A stretch of 60,983 nucleotides of DNA from Legionellales bacterium (GTDB taxonomy: Bacteria > Pseudomonadota > Gammaproteobacteria > Comchoanobacterales > Comchoanobacteraceae): assembly GCA_002722435.1 (NCBI GenBank), contig PBLX01000022.1, forward strand, positions 1-60,983, given 5' to 3'. Shown here in pieces: positions 42,784 through 52,282 of the stretch. A program made the translations under genes and the position numbers. The first letter of the stretch is position 1, and every line of letters starts with the position of its first letter. The notes under the pieces are model-generated. The model ran no database searches. It saw only the letters and a list, made by a program, of their open reading frames with translations, and was not told the DNA's origin.

Positions 42784-43976
42784 AAATACTTTGCGTATTA
42801 TATGACGACCCAAAAGACGGAATGCCAGAAAGTTATCCACTTACGGATTTGCCTAAGTTGGAAAAGTATCCAGATGGCATGACGCTTCCATCACCCAAAG
42901 GACGAGATTTTAATCCAGGTGAACTGTTAGGTTGTGTGTCTGGTGAACTAGGACTAAGAAAGTTCTTAGAAGATGCAGGACATGAACTTGTTGTAACTTC
43001 TAGCAAAGATGGTGACGACTGCGAAGCCGATAAACATATTGTTGATGCTGACGTTGTTATATCACAGCCTTTCTTTCCTTACTATCTCACAAGGGAAAAA
43101 ATTGAAAAAGCAAAAAACCTTAAAATGGCTATCACTGCTGGTATAGGATCTGATCACGTTGACTTACAGGCGGCTATGGATCACAAAATTGATGTTGTAG
43201 AAGTTACTTATTGTAATTCAAGATCAGTTGCTGAACACATTGTTATGATGATAGTTTCTATGGTTAGAGATTATCATACTCAATATGCAATAGTAAATAA
43301 AGGTGGTTGGGATATTGCAGACGCAGTACAAAGATCATATGATGTTGAAGGTATGCATATTGGTACAGTTGCGGCTGGACGTATTGGTTTAGATGCACTG
43401 AGAAAAATGAAACCATTTGATGTACATCTACATTACTTCGATAGACACAGACTACCAGAAGAAATAGAGCAAGAACTGAATCTTACTTTCCATGAATCTG
43501 TGGAGTCAATGGTCAAAGTGTGTGACGTTGTAACAATCAACTGCCCACTACACCCAGAGACGGAAAACTTATTTGATGCTGATATGATAAGCAAAATGAA
43601 AAAAGGTGCTTACATTGTAAACACTGCAAGAGGTAAGATCTGTAATAGAGAAGCCATTGCTGACGCATTAAAAAGTGGACAACTGTCTGGTTACGCAGGG
43701 GACGTTTGGTTTCCACAACCAGCACCAAACGATCATATATGGAGATCAATGCCAAATCACGGTATGACACCCCACACATCAGGTACATCACTATCAGCAC
43801 AAACAAGATATGCTGACGGCGTAAGAGAGATACTTGAATGTTTCTTTGACGACACACCAATTAGAAATGAATATTTAATTGTACAGAATGGTGAACTTGC
43901 TGGCATGGGTGCTCACAGTTATAGTAAAGGAACTGCAACAGGTGGATCCGAGGAAGCGGCGAAATACAAAAAATAA
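42780..43976 (+). CDS. fdh: NAD-dependent formate dehydrogenase (single-subunit)
   Basis: 398 residues. Very close to metal-free formate dehydrogenases of methylotrophs (Pseudomonas sp. 101 type). Catalytic Asn146, Arg284 and His332 and the NAD-specific Asp221 all fall at the family's residue numbers; the signature VSGELGLRKFLE and the closing GAHSYSKGTATGGSEEAAK are present. It oxidises formate to CO2 and makes NADH in the cytoplasm. Codon use is foreign: 17 of 23 Ser codons are TCN, against 4 of 15 in the gene upstream, pointing to recent transfer. ATGA overlap with the amidinotransferase gene. Confidence 0.97.
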   Translation: MKILCVLYDDPKDGMPESYPLTDLPKLEKYPDGMTLPSPKGRDFNPGELLGCVSGELGLRKFLEDAGHELVVTSSKDGDDCEADKHIVDADVVISQPFFPYYLTREKIEKAKNLKMAITAGIGSDHVDLQAAMDHKIDVVEVTYCNSRSVAEHIVMMIVSMVRDYHTQYAIVNKGGWDIADAVQRSYDVEGMHIGTVAAGRIGLDALRKMKPFDVHLHYFDRHRLPEEIEQELNLTFHESVESMVKVCDVVTINCPLHPETENLFDADMISKMKKGAYIVNTARGKICNREAIADALKSGQLSGYAGDVWFPQPAPNDHIWRSMPNHGMTPHTSGTSLSAQTRYADGVREILECFFDDTPIRNEYLIVQNGELAGMGAHSYSKGTATGGSEEAAKYKK

Positions 43977-43990
43977 TATAGGAGATATCA

Positions 43991-44170
43991 ATGAATAAAG
44001 ATGGCCCTCTATTACAGGCTTTCGATAATTTGCCACAAGGCATTGTAAGACAAGAACTAACATCATACTTCATGCGTGATGGACAACTAATTAAACAAAC
44101 TGTTGAAAGAACATTTAATAACGCAGGTGACTATATTGATAGCACTAGTGTAGTTCCTTTAACAAAATAA
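43991..44170 (+). CDS. 59-residue protein of unknown function
   Basis: MNKDGPLLQAFDNLPQGIV opens a small helical protein ending VVPLTK; no membrane segment. GGAGATATCA precedes the ATG. It sits between formate dehydrogenase and the BMP leader. No recognised domain. Confidence 0.6.
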   Translation: MNKDGPLLQAFDNLPQGIVRQELTSYFMRDGQLIKQTVERTFNNAGDYIDSTSVVPLTK

Positions 44171-44172
44171 AA

Positions 44173-44209
44173 AGGCAGAGTCGATCCTGCCTGGGCTAGT
44201 TCATAGCCC
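44173..44209 (+). promoter_or_regulatory. Tandem hairpins in the BMP-gene leader
   Basis: AGGCAG (44173-44178) pairs with CTGCCT (44187-44192), and immediately after, GGGCTA (44193-44198) pairs with TAGCCC (44204-44209). The ribosome site AAAGGA follows 23 bases before the ATG region. No T tract, so not a terminator. A compact leader like this could sense a ligand or protect the message. Confidence 0.45.
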
Positions 44210-44232
44210 TAACACCCTCGAAAGGAAATCAA

Positions 44233-45300
44233 ATGAACATTTTAAGAAGTATTACATTTGCAGTAGTAGCATTTTTTGCAATGACTGTAACTGCAGTAGC
44301 GGAACCAGTAAAAGTTGGCTTCGTATATGTAGGTCCAATTGGTGACCATGGCTGGACATATCGTCATGACATTGGTCGTCAACAAGTGGAAGAAGCGTTT
44401 GGTGATAAGGTTGAAACTGTTTACATTGAAAGTGTACAGTATGGGCCAGAAGCAGAACGTGTTATCCGTCAAATGGCAAAAAGTGGTGTGGATATAATCT
44501 TTGCTACAAGTTTTGGTTACATGGAACCAATGCTAAAAGTTGCTAAGGAGTTTCCAGATGTGAAATTCGAACATGCAACAGGTTATAAGCGTCATGACAA
44601 CATGAGTACATATGGACTGCGTCTTTATCAGGCACGCCACGTGCAGGGTATCATTGCAGGTATGATGACAAAAACAAACAAGATTTGTTATGTAGGTGCG
44701 TACCCTATTCCTGAAGTTATTAGGGAAATTAACACATACTACATGGGTGCAAAGAAAATGAATCCAGATGTTGACATTGACGTTGTATGGGTTAACACAT
44801 GGTACGATCCTGCGAAAGAAGCAGATGCTGCTAACGTGATGATGGCTGAAGGTTGCGATATGGTAGCACAGCATACTGACAGTCCTGCTCCGCTACAGGC
44901 TGCTCAACAGCAGGGTAAACTAGGCTTCGGACAGGCAAGTGATCAGATTAACTTTGCTCCTAAAGCACAACTTACAGCAACGATTGACAACTGGGGTCCT
45001 TACTACATTAAGAAAGTAGGACAAGTAATCGAGGGTAACTGGCAAGTTGAGGACTACTTTGGTCATATGAACGAGGACGCAGTTCAAATGGCTCCGTTTA
45101 CAAATATGCCAGCAGATGTAGAAGCAAAAGCACAATCTATTAAAGATGCTATCTCAAATGGTGAGTACTTTGCATTTACAGGTCCACTAAAGGACAATAC
45201 TGGTAAACTACAACTTGCAGATGGCGAAGTTGCATCAGACGAACACCTTAACACAATGATGTATTATGTTGAGGGTATTGACGCAACGGTACCTAAGTAA
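44233..45300 (+). CDS. BMP-family (PnrA-like) substrate-binding protein
   Basis: 355 residues. Sec signal peptide, cut near AVAEPVKVGF. The mature start VGFVYVGPIGDHGWTYRHD and DIIFATSFGYMEPM are BMP/PnrA hallmarks; the family binds purine nucleosides or related bases for an ABC transporter. No permease or ATPase is encoded here, so it would feed a host transporter. Followed at once by a 2OG oxygenase and adenine phosphoribosyltransferase, which supports a purine ligand. Confidence 0.9.
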   Translation: MNILRSITFAVVAFFAMTVTAVAEPVKVGFVYVGPIGDHGWTYRHDIGRQQVEEAFGDKVETVYIESVQYGPEAERVIRQMAKSGVDIIFATSFGYMEPMLKVAKEFPDVKFEHATGYKRHDNMSTYGLRLYQARHVQGIIAGMMTKTNKICYVGAYPIPEVIREINTYYMGAKKMNPDVDIDVVWVNTWYDPAKEADAANVMMAEGCDMVAQHTDSPAPLQAAQQQGKLGFGQASDQINFAPKAQLTATIDNWGPYYIKKVGQVIEGNWQVEDYFGHMNEDAVQMAPFTNMPADVEAKAQSIKDAISNGEYFAFTGPLKDNTGKLQLADGEVASDEHLNTMMYYVEGIDATVPK

Positions 45301-46163
45301 TGATTCCAGTAATAGATTTCACTAGTGAATCAGTATTGGATGAGATTCGCGAGGCCTACACAACTGTAGGCTTCGCAGTCTTCACTAATACACTCACTGC
45401 AAAAGATCAAACCATTATGAACAATTGGTTTGAGGACATGAAAGAATTTTTTAGATTAGATATAGAAACTAAAAAGCAATACAGTTATCAAGCGGAAAAT
45501 AATTTAGGATACAGTATTATGGGTGCAGAAAATGTAGATCCTACTGCACCTAAAGATATGAAAGAAAGTTTTAATTATAACAACACACGCATGCCTAATA
45601 GCCTATGGCCTGTAGAAGTAGATGGATTTCGTGAAAATGGATTGGAAACTATACGCATTGCTGATGATCTTACTTTGCGAATACTGGAAAAGTTTGACAC
45701 CATACTTGACACAGATACCACACTTGTGGATGCACATCAGGATCCCTATAATACAACTCGTGTTATACATTATCCTGCATATACAGGTGAATTAGAAGAT
45801 AGACAGATGAGAATAGGAGAACACAGTGATTACGGCACTATTACGCTTCTTTGGCAAATTAATGACGTTCCAGGACTCCAAGTCCAAGACCGAAACGAAA
45901 CGGCATGGTTTGAAGTCCCATATGCAAATGATGGAGTAGTTGTCAACATAGGTGACTTACTACAACGTTGGACAAATGATTACTTTGTCAGCACTAAGCA
46001 CAGAGTAGTAAACACGCATATAGATCAAACACGTTACAGTATGCCACACTTTGTGGATCCAACACCAGGTACTATTGTGAAAAATTTACGCAATGAGCCC
46101 GCAAAATATGATCCAATTGAAAGTAAAGAATACTTGATGTGGAGGTTGGCACAGAGTTATTAG
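45300..46163 (+). CDS. Isopenicillin N synthase-like 2OG-Fe(II) oxygenase
   Basis: 287 residues. The N-terminal DIOX_N-type domain (PVIDFTSESVLDEIREAYTT) precedes the iron site GEHSDYGTITLLWQ (His175, Asp177), a distal His in STKHRVVN and the Arg-x-Ser pair in RYSMPHF. Oxidises a small molecule using 2-oxoglutarate and oxygen. Bacterial relatives near BMP transporters may act on purines; that is a guess. One-base overlap with the BMP gene. Confidence 0.88.
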   Translation: MIPVIDFTSESVLDEIREAYTTVGFAVFTNTLTAKDQTIMNNWFEDMKEFFRLDIETKKQYSYQAENNLGYSIMGAENVDPTAPKDMKESFNYNNTRMPNSLWPVEVDGFRENGLETIRIADDLTLRILEKFDTILDTDTTLVDAHQDPYNTTRVIHYPAYTGELEDRQMRIGEHSDYGTITLLWQINDVPGLQVQDRNETAWFEVPYANDGVVVNIGDLLQRWTNDYFVSTKHRVVNTHIDQTRYSMPHFVDPTPGTIVKNLRNEPAKYDPIESKEYLMWRLAQSY

Positions 46164-46166
46164 GAC

Positions 46167-46688
46167 ATGATAAAACAGTATATAAAAAGTTATAAAGATT
46201 TTCCTAAAGAAGGCATCGACTTTAAATGCACAGCCAGTTTATGTGCTGGTGAAGGCTTTAGACTAGTAAACAACTTTATCTATGACAATCTACTTAAATA
46301 TATGCCTTGTGATAAAATTGTTGGATTGGATGCTCGTGGATTTATATTTGGCGGTATACTAGCACATCGCACACGCTGTCCTCTTGTACTGTGTCGCAAA
46401 GCAGGTAAACTTCCTGGAAGCACAGTTAGTCAGGAGTTTGAACTAGAATACGGCATGGCTACTATGGAGATACAGAAAGATAGTATTAGTAGAGGGGATC
46501 GTGTTATTATTATAGATGATCTAATGGCTACAGGCGGTACAATGCAAGCAACTGTAGATATGATATATGAACTACATGCTACACCTATAGCGATTGCTTG
46601 TGCTATGGATCTAAGTTTCCTAGGAGGCAGTGCTAGTATAAAAAAACAAGGGATACCGTTCTATGCCGCAACAGAATACCAATCGTAA
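46167..46688 (+). CDS. apt: Adenine phosphoribosyltransferase
   Basis: 173 residues. GLDARGFIFGGILA, VLCRKAGKLPG and the PRPP-binding VIIIDDLMATGGTMQA are the APRT signatures in order. It salvages adenine to AMP using PRPP. With the purine-type binding protein upstream it would turn imported purine into nucleotides during infection. Confidence 0.93.
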   Translation: MIKQYIKSYKDFPKEGIDFKCTASLCAGEGFRLVNNFIYDNLLKYMPCDKIVGLDARGFIFGGILAHRTRCPLVLCRKAGKLPGSTVSQEFELEYGMATMEIQKDSISRGDRVIIIDDLMATGGTMQATVDMIYELHATPIAIACAMDLSFLGGSASIKKQGIPFYAATEYQS

Positions 46689-47019
46689 TATAATAGGCGG
46701 TGTTACACTTCCTAAACACAGTCAAAATATTCCTGGAGAAGAACTAATATATGAAAGTGCGGCTGGTATAGTATATGCACGTTATGCTAATCCAAAACTA
46801 AGGCATATTAAACGCTGGATTATAGGAGGTGATCCTGCAGGATTTATACCTGGCACAGGTATGCCTCGCCCAGAAGAATGGTGGGAAATAGAAGATCCTA
46901 TGCCTGATTGGACACTAATACAAGAACATAAAAAACTACGGGATATGTATACAGCATTCTTAACTGAGCAGGAAAAGTACAAAACTTGGGAGAAACTAAA
47001 TGGATCACGGGAGATTTGA
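46663..47019 (+). CDS. Unknown protein
   Basis: 118 residues. Central RHIKRWIIGGDPAGFIPGTG then PRPEEWWEIEDPMPDW is well ordered but not recognised. Overlaps apt by 26 bases. Soluble, no signal peptide. Confidence 0.6.
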   Translation: MPQQNTNRNIIGGVTLPKHSQNIPGEELIYESAAGIVYARYANPKLRHIKRWIIGGDPAGFIPGTGMPRPEEWWEIEDPMPDWTLIQEHKKLRDMYTAFLTEQEKYKTWEKLNGSREI

Positions 47020-47020
47020 C

Positions 47021-47179
47021 ATGCATGGTTATCCTGTGTATGATGATGTAGTAAAAGTACAGGACGATTTGCAAGAAGAAAATTTAAGAAATACACATCC
47101 TGAACTAAAACGTGCATATGAAATATATCAACAATTACTTCAAAAGTATGAATTCTGGGCAGAATTTGGACAAAAATAG
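47021..47179 (+). CDS. 52-residue helical protein of unknown function
   Basis: MHGYPVYDDVVKVQDDLQEE opens a helical, charged peptide ending FWAEFGQK. GGGAG lies 7 bases before this ATG; another in-frame ATG at 47000 has an equally good GGGAG and would add 7 residues. Its stop is one base before the next promoter. Confidence 0.55.
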   Translation: MHGYPVYDDVVKVQDDLQEENLRNTHPELKRAYEIYQQLLQKYEFWAEFGQK

Positions 47180-47180
47180 G

Positions 47181-47208
47181 TTGACATACTCTTTGTCTAT
47201 GTTACATT
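47181..47208 (+). promoter_or_regulatory. Sigma-70-like promoter of the subtilase-cytochrome b operon
   Basis: TTGACA (47181-47186), 16-base spacer, TACATT (47203-47208), 28 bases before the subtilase ATG, with GGAG in the leader. Shares the GGTTGACA core with promoters at 58540, 59147 and 59466. Confidence 0.68.
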
Positions 47209-47236
47209 AGTAGTATAGGTAATAGCGGAGAGTTCG

Positions 47237-50200
47237 ATGAATAAAGCAATTACAACAGTTTTACTTGCTGGTACAACTGCTCTTACTGCCTGTGGAGGCG
47301 GTGGTGGTGGTGGAGGCGGTGACAACTTTACTCCTGTCAATGTTACTAATTTAGGTAGTGTTAATACTAGTAGTATTAGCAACGGATTTGCTGCCGCTAT
47401 ACAAAATGTAAGTCAAGATGGACTTGTTGATGCTAGTGAAACTGTTGAAATCTTTAAATGGGTTGATGCTAACGCAGACATCAATACAACAGAACTAGCA
47501 AAATACAATGTAACAGTTAATGGCACTGAAATGAGTCTACAGGAAGCATGGTATTTGCTTAAAGGATACAAGGCACTCTACTATGATGGTAAAGAAACTT
47601 GGTGGAACAATCTTGTTGAAACTGGACAATTTGATGATGCTAGTGCAGATTATGTAGAACTTAAAGCAATTGCTGACAACAACGATGAAAACTATGCAAA
47701 AGCAATTGGACAAGGCGGAAAGACTGTTGACGACTTTAAGACAGACAAGGGTGTTGTAACACTTGCAAGCACAGTTACTGAAACTATTACTCTTACAAGT
47801 GATCCTGTAGTAGGTACAGCAGAGGTTACTACTACATATACAGATGCAACTGTTAACACAGTGCTGGATGATGGACGCACACAGCACGATCTAACACGCA
47901 CATATACGCACACAAGTAAAACTCCTAGCACTGTTACTGTTACTACTTACACACAGTATACCTACACATACAGTGATGGTAGCACAAAGAATGCAAAAGG
48001 TGCAGAGTCCTATGCAAACAACACAACATACACTACGAACATTACAACTGAAAGTGTTATTATTAGCACAACCTACACAGCCGCTAGTGGTAAAGAAGTT
48101 GACAATGTTGAAGTAGATGTAAGAGAAGGTTATAGTCATTTAGATGTAACATATGGTGATCCAGTTATTACAACTGAAGAAGTAGTTACTACAGAAGATG
48201 GATACACAGTCACTACACTGGTTACTCGTAGCACTCGCGCAGTATTTCATGAACATTTTGATTACAAAGACACAGTTACTATTACTACATACAAGGATGG
48301 AACTATAGAAGAAGATACTATTCGTACTACTACTGGACGTGGTATAGTTGAAAAGCCTAGCGAGACTACTATTACAAGAGAAGAAATTGATCGTGTGCTA
48401 ATTGTTGTTGAAGAGCCAGAGACTCCTGAAGAGCCAGTTGTTGAGGATACAGTTGAAGAAGTCGTTGAAGAAACTGTAGAAGATGTTGAAGAAGAAGTAG
48501 TGGTGCTTGGTCCTGATCACAAGGACATGGGTACACGCACTCCTGGTTATGTAAACAATGCAAGTCACTATCGTACAGATGAGTTTGAATACTTGGGTAG
48601 CAAACATCTTAGTGTTAGTAACTTTGATGTTGCTTATAGTAGAGGCTGGACTGGCAAAGGCAGTACTATTGTTATTGCAGATACAGGTGCAAATACTGCA
48701 CACGTTGATTTGGATGACAATATCAAGTATACAAAGGACTTTACAGGACATGGTATGAATAGTGGTGCTACACATGGCACACATGTTACAGGAATTGCTG
48801 GCGCTGAAAAGAACAGTGTAGGTGGACATGGTGCTGCTTTTGATGCAGACATTGCTGTTGCAAAAGTTAGCAGTGGCACTAGTTACAGTTTTCAGAATGC
48901 TATTAGTGCCGCACAATGGGGCAACAAAATTGGCAGTGTTGCTATTAACGTAAGTGCTGAAGTAAACTATGACACAGGCTTTAAAAACAGCATTGTTAAA
49001 GTTAAGGATGGCGAATACTATAGCACACACTGGTACTATGGTGAACATGGTTACAGTGGATCAGTAAATGAAGCAAAGAAGTGGGCAACTGCACTGGGTT
49101 CAGAGCAGGTACTAGTAAAAGCGGCTGGCAATGCAGGTTGGGATTACAGTGCAGGCATGAACCAGATGGCTACTGCTACTGACGCAAATGGTAACCTTAT
49201 ACTAGATGGTAAAATGCTTGTTGTTGGTAACTGGGACGAAAACAACAAACAGATTAACAGTTCAAGCAATAAAGCAGGCACTGTATGCACTACAATGCAA
49301 AACGGTGTATGTATTGACGCCGCAAAGATTAAAGACTTCTATATTATGGCAAACGGCACTGCTATTACTAGCACTGCAACTAATGGTGGTTACACTACAA
49401 TGACAGGAACTAGCATGGCGGCTCCTGTTGTAACTGGTAGTATTGCTATACTGCATCAGATGTGGCCACACATGAAGGGCAAGCATTTAGTGCAGTTAGT
49501 GCTTGTCACTGGCAATAAAGATATTACTAACTACAATGAAAACATACATGGACAAGGCTTACTGGATATGGATGCCGCAACACGCCCTGTAGGCGCAACA
49601 GGCTTGCCTACTACGGGACGCACTGATGGTGGTGTAAGTGCAGTAGCAGGAGGTGCAAATGTACAGGGTGTTGCCGCTAGTGAGATACAGGCACTTACAA
49701 GTGTTATGGTGCTTGATAGTTTCGAGCGTGACTTTTATATTGACTTAGGGGATATGACACAGAGTGTTGATACTAGAACTGCTAGTGTTGCAGAACAAAT
49801 GGGCGCAGTAAACTATTTTGCTCCCTACATGAACCAGGATCAACAAGCAAGTGTTCCTGTTAACCTAACAGACAACAGCAATATTGAAGTAGGCTTTGGC
49901 CGCAGTGATGGACACTACTTGGGTAACAAGTTTGAAGGTACACTTGGCACTACTCAGGACAGCAACACTGTTTACGCAAACTACAATTATCGTAATGGTG
50001 GCTTGTATGCACAGGCTGGATTAGGATTTACTAACGTTAATTATGATACAACCAACAGTATGTTACAAAGTGCAGACAACGTGATAAGTAGTACTGCAAC
50101 AGTTGGTTATGAGTTTACTCCTAAAACAGGACATACACTAGGCTTTGCTGTTAGTCAACCTGTTACAATAGAAAGTGCAAAAATGAACTACCGTGTACCA

Positions 50201-50458
50201 ACAAGTCGTACACTGGATGGAGAAGTTGTTCACGAAATGCGTACAGTAGACTTTAAAAGTGACAAGCGTGAGATTGACGTAGGCACTTATTACAACTTTG
50301 ATATTACAAAAACTGGTATTAAAGAAGTAGATCAAGTTACTGATATGCTGGGTATACAGGGAGATGTTAGTGCATTTGCAGAGATTCGTAACAATGTAAG
50401 TGCAATAAAAGATGGAATAGAAAAGCGCGGTGGCGTTAACTTAAACTTAAGGTTCTAA
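47237..50458 (+). CDS. Lipoprotein subtilase with predicted C-terminal outer-membrane-like domain
   Basis: 1073 residues. Lipoprotein signal with LTAC followed by a run of nine Gly. A Thr/Val-rich beta region (about 100-385) leads through an acidic linker ([19 protein letters not shown]) to an S8 protease domain with a complete triad: Asp482 ([10 protein letters not shown]), His513 (HGTHVTG), Ser726 (GTSMAAPVV). The last 250 residues are beta-rich, alternate as in outer-membrane barrels, and end in Phe (NLNLRF). It probably acts on the cell surface. Own host-type promoter, so likely early. Targets unknown: phage receptors, host proteins or rival phage are options. Confidence 0.85.
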   Translation: MNKAITTVLLAGTTALTACGGGGGGGGGDNFTPVNVTNLGSVNTSSISNGFAAAIQNVSQDGLVDASETVEIFKWVDANADINTTELAKYNVTVNGTEMSLQEAWYLLKGYKALYYDGKETWWNNLVETGQFDDASADYVELKAIADNNDENYAKAIGQGGKTVDDFKTDKGVVTLASTVTETITLTSDPVVGTAEVTTTYTDATVNTVLDDGRTQHDLTRTYTHTSKTPSTVTVTTYTQYTYTYSDGSTKNAKGAESYANNTTYTTNITTESVIISTTYTAASGKEVDNVEVDVREGYSHLDVTYGDPVITTEEVVTTEDGYTVTTLVTRSTRAVFHEHFDYKDTVTITTYKDGTIEEDTIRTTTGRGIVEKPSETTITREEIDRVLIVVEEPETPEEPVVEDTVEEVVEETVEDVEEEVVVLGPDHKDMGTRTPGYVNNASHYRTDEFEYLGSKHLSVSNFDVAYSRGWTGKGSTIVIADTGANTAHVDLDDNIKYTKDFTGHGMNSGATHGTHVTGIAGAEKNSVGGHGAAFDADIAVAKVSSGTSYSFQNAISAAQWGNKIGSVAINVSAEVNYDTGFKNSIVKVKDGEYYSTHWYYGEHGYSGSVNEAKKWATALGSEQVLVKAAGNAGWDYSAGMNQMATATDANGNLILDGKMLVVGNWDENNKQINSSSNKAGTVCTTMQNGVCIDAAKIKDFYIMANGTAITSTATNGGYTTMTGTSMAAPVVTGSIAILHQMWPHMKGKHLVQLVLVTGNKDITNYNENIHGQGLLDMDAATRPVGATGLPTTGRTDGGVSAVAGGANVQGVAASEIQALTSVMVLDSFERDFYIDLGDMTQSVDTRTASVAEQMGAVNYFAPYMNQDQQASVPVNLTDNSNIEVGFGRSDGHYLGNKFEGTLGTTQDSNTVYANYNYRNGGLYAQAGLGFTNVNYDTTNSMLQSADNVISSTATVGYEFTPKTGHTLGFAVSQPVTIESAKMNYRVPTSRTLDGEVVHEMRTVDFKSDKREIDVGTYYNFDITKTGIKEVDQVTDMLGIQGDVSAFAEIRNNVSAIKDGIEKRGGVNLNLRF

Positions 50459-50465
50459 ACAAAAA

Positions 50466-51713
50466 ATGGCACAGGATTACAAACCAGTTAAAACTAGCAA
50501 AGTAGGAGGGTCCCCTTTCACAGGAGTGCTTGGCTGGATTGATGATAGACTACCCTTACCAAGAATATTACTTAAAGAATATGTTGTATTTCAAGTTCCA
50601 CGCAATCTAAACTATTTGTATAGTTTTGGTGGAATACTGATGCTAAGTTTAATTACAATGATTATTACAGGTGTAATACTTGGAATGCACTACAAAGCAG
50701 ATGTTAATCTAGCATTTGATAGTGTAGAACGTATTATGCGTGACGTTAATCATGGTTGGCTAATACGTTATATACATATGAACATGGCTAGTTTCTTCTT
50801 TATAGCAGTCTACATACACATGTTTAGGGGACTCTACTATGGCAGTTATAAACACCCTAGAGAACTAATGTGGATATTTGGAATAATTATATTTCTAATG
50901 ATGATGGCTACAGCGTTCTTGGGTTATGTTTTGCCCTGGGGGCAAATGAGTTTTTGGGGAGCAACAGTAATTACTAACCTGTTTAGTGCTATACCCTTTT
51001 TTGGAGATGCTATAGTAACATTCCTTTGGGGCGATTTTAGTGTGGGAGATGCATTTTTAAATAGAGCATTTGTTCTACACTGGTTAATTGCTTTTGGCAT
51101 AGTGGGTGTTGTGATATTCCATGTAATTGCACTGCACATAACAGGCAGTAACAACCCTAGTGGTGTAGAACCTATAGATACAAGAGACACAATTAGTTTT
51201 GCTCCTTACATGACACAAAAAGATCTAGTAGCGGCTGGTGCATTCCTATTAGTGTTTTGTATAATGTTATTTTATCTGCCTAACTTTTTAGGGCATCCAG
51301 ATAACTATATTAGGGCTAACCCATTGCAAACACCAGCGCATATTGTGCCTGAATGGTACTTCCTACCCTTCTATGCAATACTTAGAGCAATACCAGACAA
51401 ACTATTTGGTGTACTAGCAATGGGCGGAGCGATAGTTAGTTTTGCGGCATTGCCCTGGTTGGATCGCAGTTATGTAAGAAGTTGTAGATATCGTCCTATA
51501 TGGAAATGGTGTGTATGGATATTTGTAGCAGACTTTCTAGTGCTAATGTACTGTGGAGCAATGCCTGCAGAAGAACCATACGTTACAATTAGTCGTATAG
51601 GAACAGCATACTGGTTCGGATTTTTATTCGTACTAGCACCTCTGGTAGGAAAGTTTGAGACACACAAACCCCTACCTCAAAGTATACATCAATCAATGGA
51701 GAAATCAACATGA
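50466..51713 (+). CDS. petB: Cytochrome b of the bc1 complex
   Basis: 415 residues, full length, about eight spans. Haem ligands His104 and His118 ([18 protein letters not shown]) and the second pair 14 residues apart (LHWLIAFG then IFHVIALH) are present, as are [19 protein letters not shown] and [13 protein letters not shown] (Qo site). The usual HANGAS after the first ligand reads HMNMAS. Rieske protein and cytochrome c1 are absent, so it would assemble with host subunits. Ser codons are mostly AGY like other phage genes, implying long residence. Follows the subtilase by 7 bases. Confidence 0.96.
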   Translation: MAQDYKPVKTSKVGGSPFTGVLGWIDDRLPLPRILLKEYVVFQVPRNLNYLYSFGGILMLSLITMIITGVILGMHYKADVNLAFDSVERIMRDVNHGWLIRYIHMNMASFFFIAVYIHMFRGLYYGSYKHPRELMWIFGIIIFLMMMATAFLGYVLPWGQMSFWGATVITNLFSAIPFFGDAIVTFLWGDFSVGDAFLNRAFVLHWLIAFGIVGVVIFHVIALHITGSNNPSGVEPIDTRDTISFAPYMTQKDLVAAGAFLLVFCIMLFYLPNFLGHPDNYIRANPLQTPAHIVPEWYFLPFYAILRAIPDKLFGVLAMGGAIVSFAALPWLDRSYVRSCRYRPIWKWCVWIFVADFLVLMYCGAMPAEEPYVTISRIGTAYWFGFLFVLAPLVGKFETHKPLPQSIHQSMEKST

Positions 51714-51796
51714 CACCTAATCCACACTATATCAATATGATTATTAATTTTAGCATCTTTGGTATGCTAATCTATGTTGCTGTTCAAGTTTCATGA
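51710..51796 (+). CDS. 28-residue membrane micropeptide coupled to cytochrome b
   Basis: [20 protein letters not shown] then YVAVQVS: one membrane span. GGAG lies 8 bases before the ATG and the ATGA overlap with the cytochrome b stop makes translation coupled. Size and placement are like tiny subunits of respiratory complexes (for example CydX), but no family match can be claimed. Confidence 0.5.
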   Translation: MTPNPHYINMIINFSIFGMLIYVAVQVS

Positions 51797-51963
51797 TTAG
51801 TAAACCTGCAAAAGTTATTGCACTAGAAGAAGAAATAGTGTATGCTAAGAGTTGTTTACAGCCACAGGATACAGGTCATATAAACACTGCTATCTATTGG
51901 ATGGATAAACGTGTAAGAGAACTTAAAAGGGAACTAGAGGAACAGCATGGTACAAAAGTTTAA
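51793..51963 (+). CDS. 56-residue charged protein of unknown function
   Basis: Begins [20 protein letters not shown]; the second half is a charged helix (MDKRVRELKRELEEQHGTK). ATGA overlap with the micropeptide and 17-base overlap with the next gene. Unrecognised. Confidence 0.55.
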   Translation: MISKPAKVIALEEEIVYAKSCLQPQDTGHINTAIYWMDKRVRELKRELEEQHGTKV

Positions 51964-52282
51964 TCAAGCAGGTGTTGCGTGTGTTTGTTCAGATAGCATG
52001 AACACAGCAATAAGACAGAGCCTTGATATTCCAGAAGGCACTATGATCAACACTCCAGATGACTGGTTTGCGGCCAATAAAGAATGCACAAAAGTTGCAC
52101 CAGGTTGGGGAGCAAAAGCAAACTATGATAATTATGATCCTAAACTACACTATAATAGTTTAGTAAAACTAAAGCAAACAACTGCAAACATTGTTGAACA
52201 AGTTGCAGGCAAGGAAGCGGTGGAAATTTACTGGAGTGAAGTAGAACGTAGGCAAAAAAAGATATGGCGGGACTATGAATAA
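51947..52282 (+). CDS. Unknown protein
   Basis: 111 residues. Short Cys pair (ACVCSDS) near the N-terminus and a charged helical tail (EVERRQKKIWRDYE). Soluble, no motif known to me. Overlaps the phosphoribosyltransferase by 8 bases. Confidence 0.6.
   Translation: MVQKFNQAGVACVCSDSMNTAIRQSLDIPEGTMINTPDDWFAANKECTKVAPGWGAKANYDNYDPKLHYNSLVKLKQTTANIVEQVAGKEAVEIYWSEVERRQKKIWRDYE

Noticed and set aside
44173..44209. Tandem hairpins as a terminator
   Set aside because: No run of T follows the stems.
47537..49048. Long antisense frames within the subtilase gene
   Set aside because: Low-complexity Thr/Val coding produces open antisense frames rich in Cys and Ser; no promoter or ribosome site.
42780..51713. 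Host DNA joined to phage by misassembly (formate dehydrogenase to cytochrome b)
   Set aside because: Genes overlap phage genes by 1-8 bases in the phage style and cytochrome b uses phage-like codons, so the stretch is one piece as far as sequence can show.
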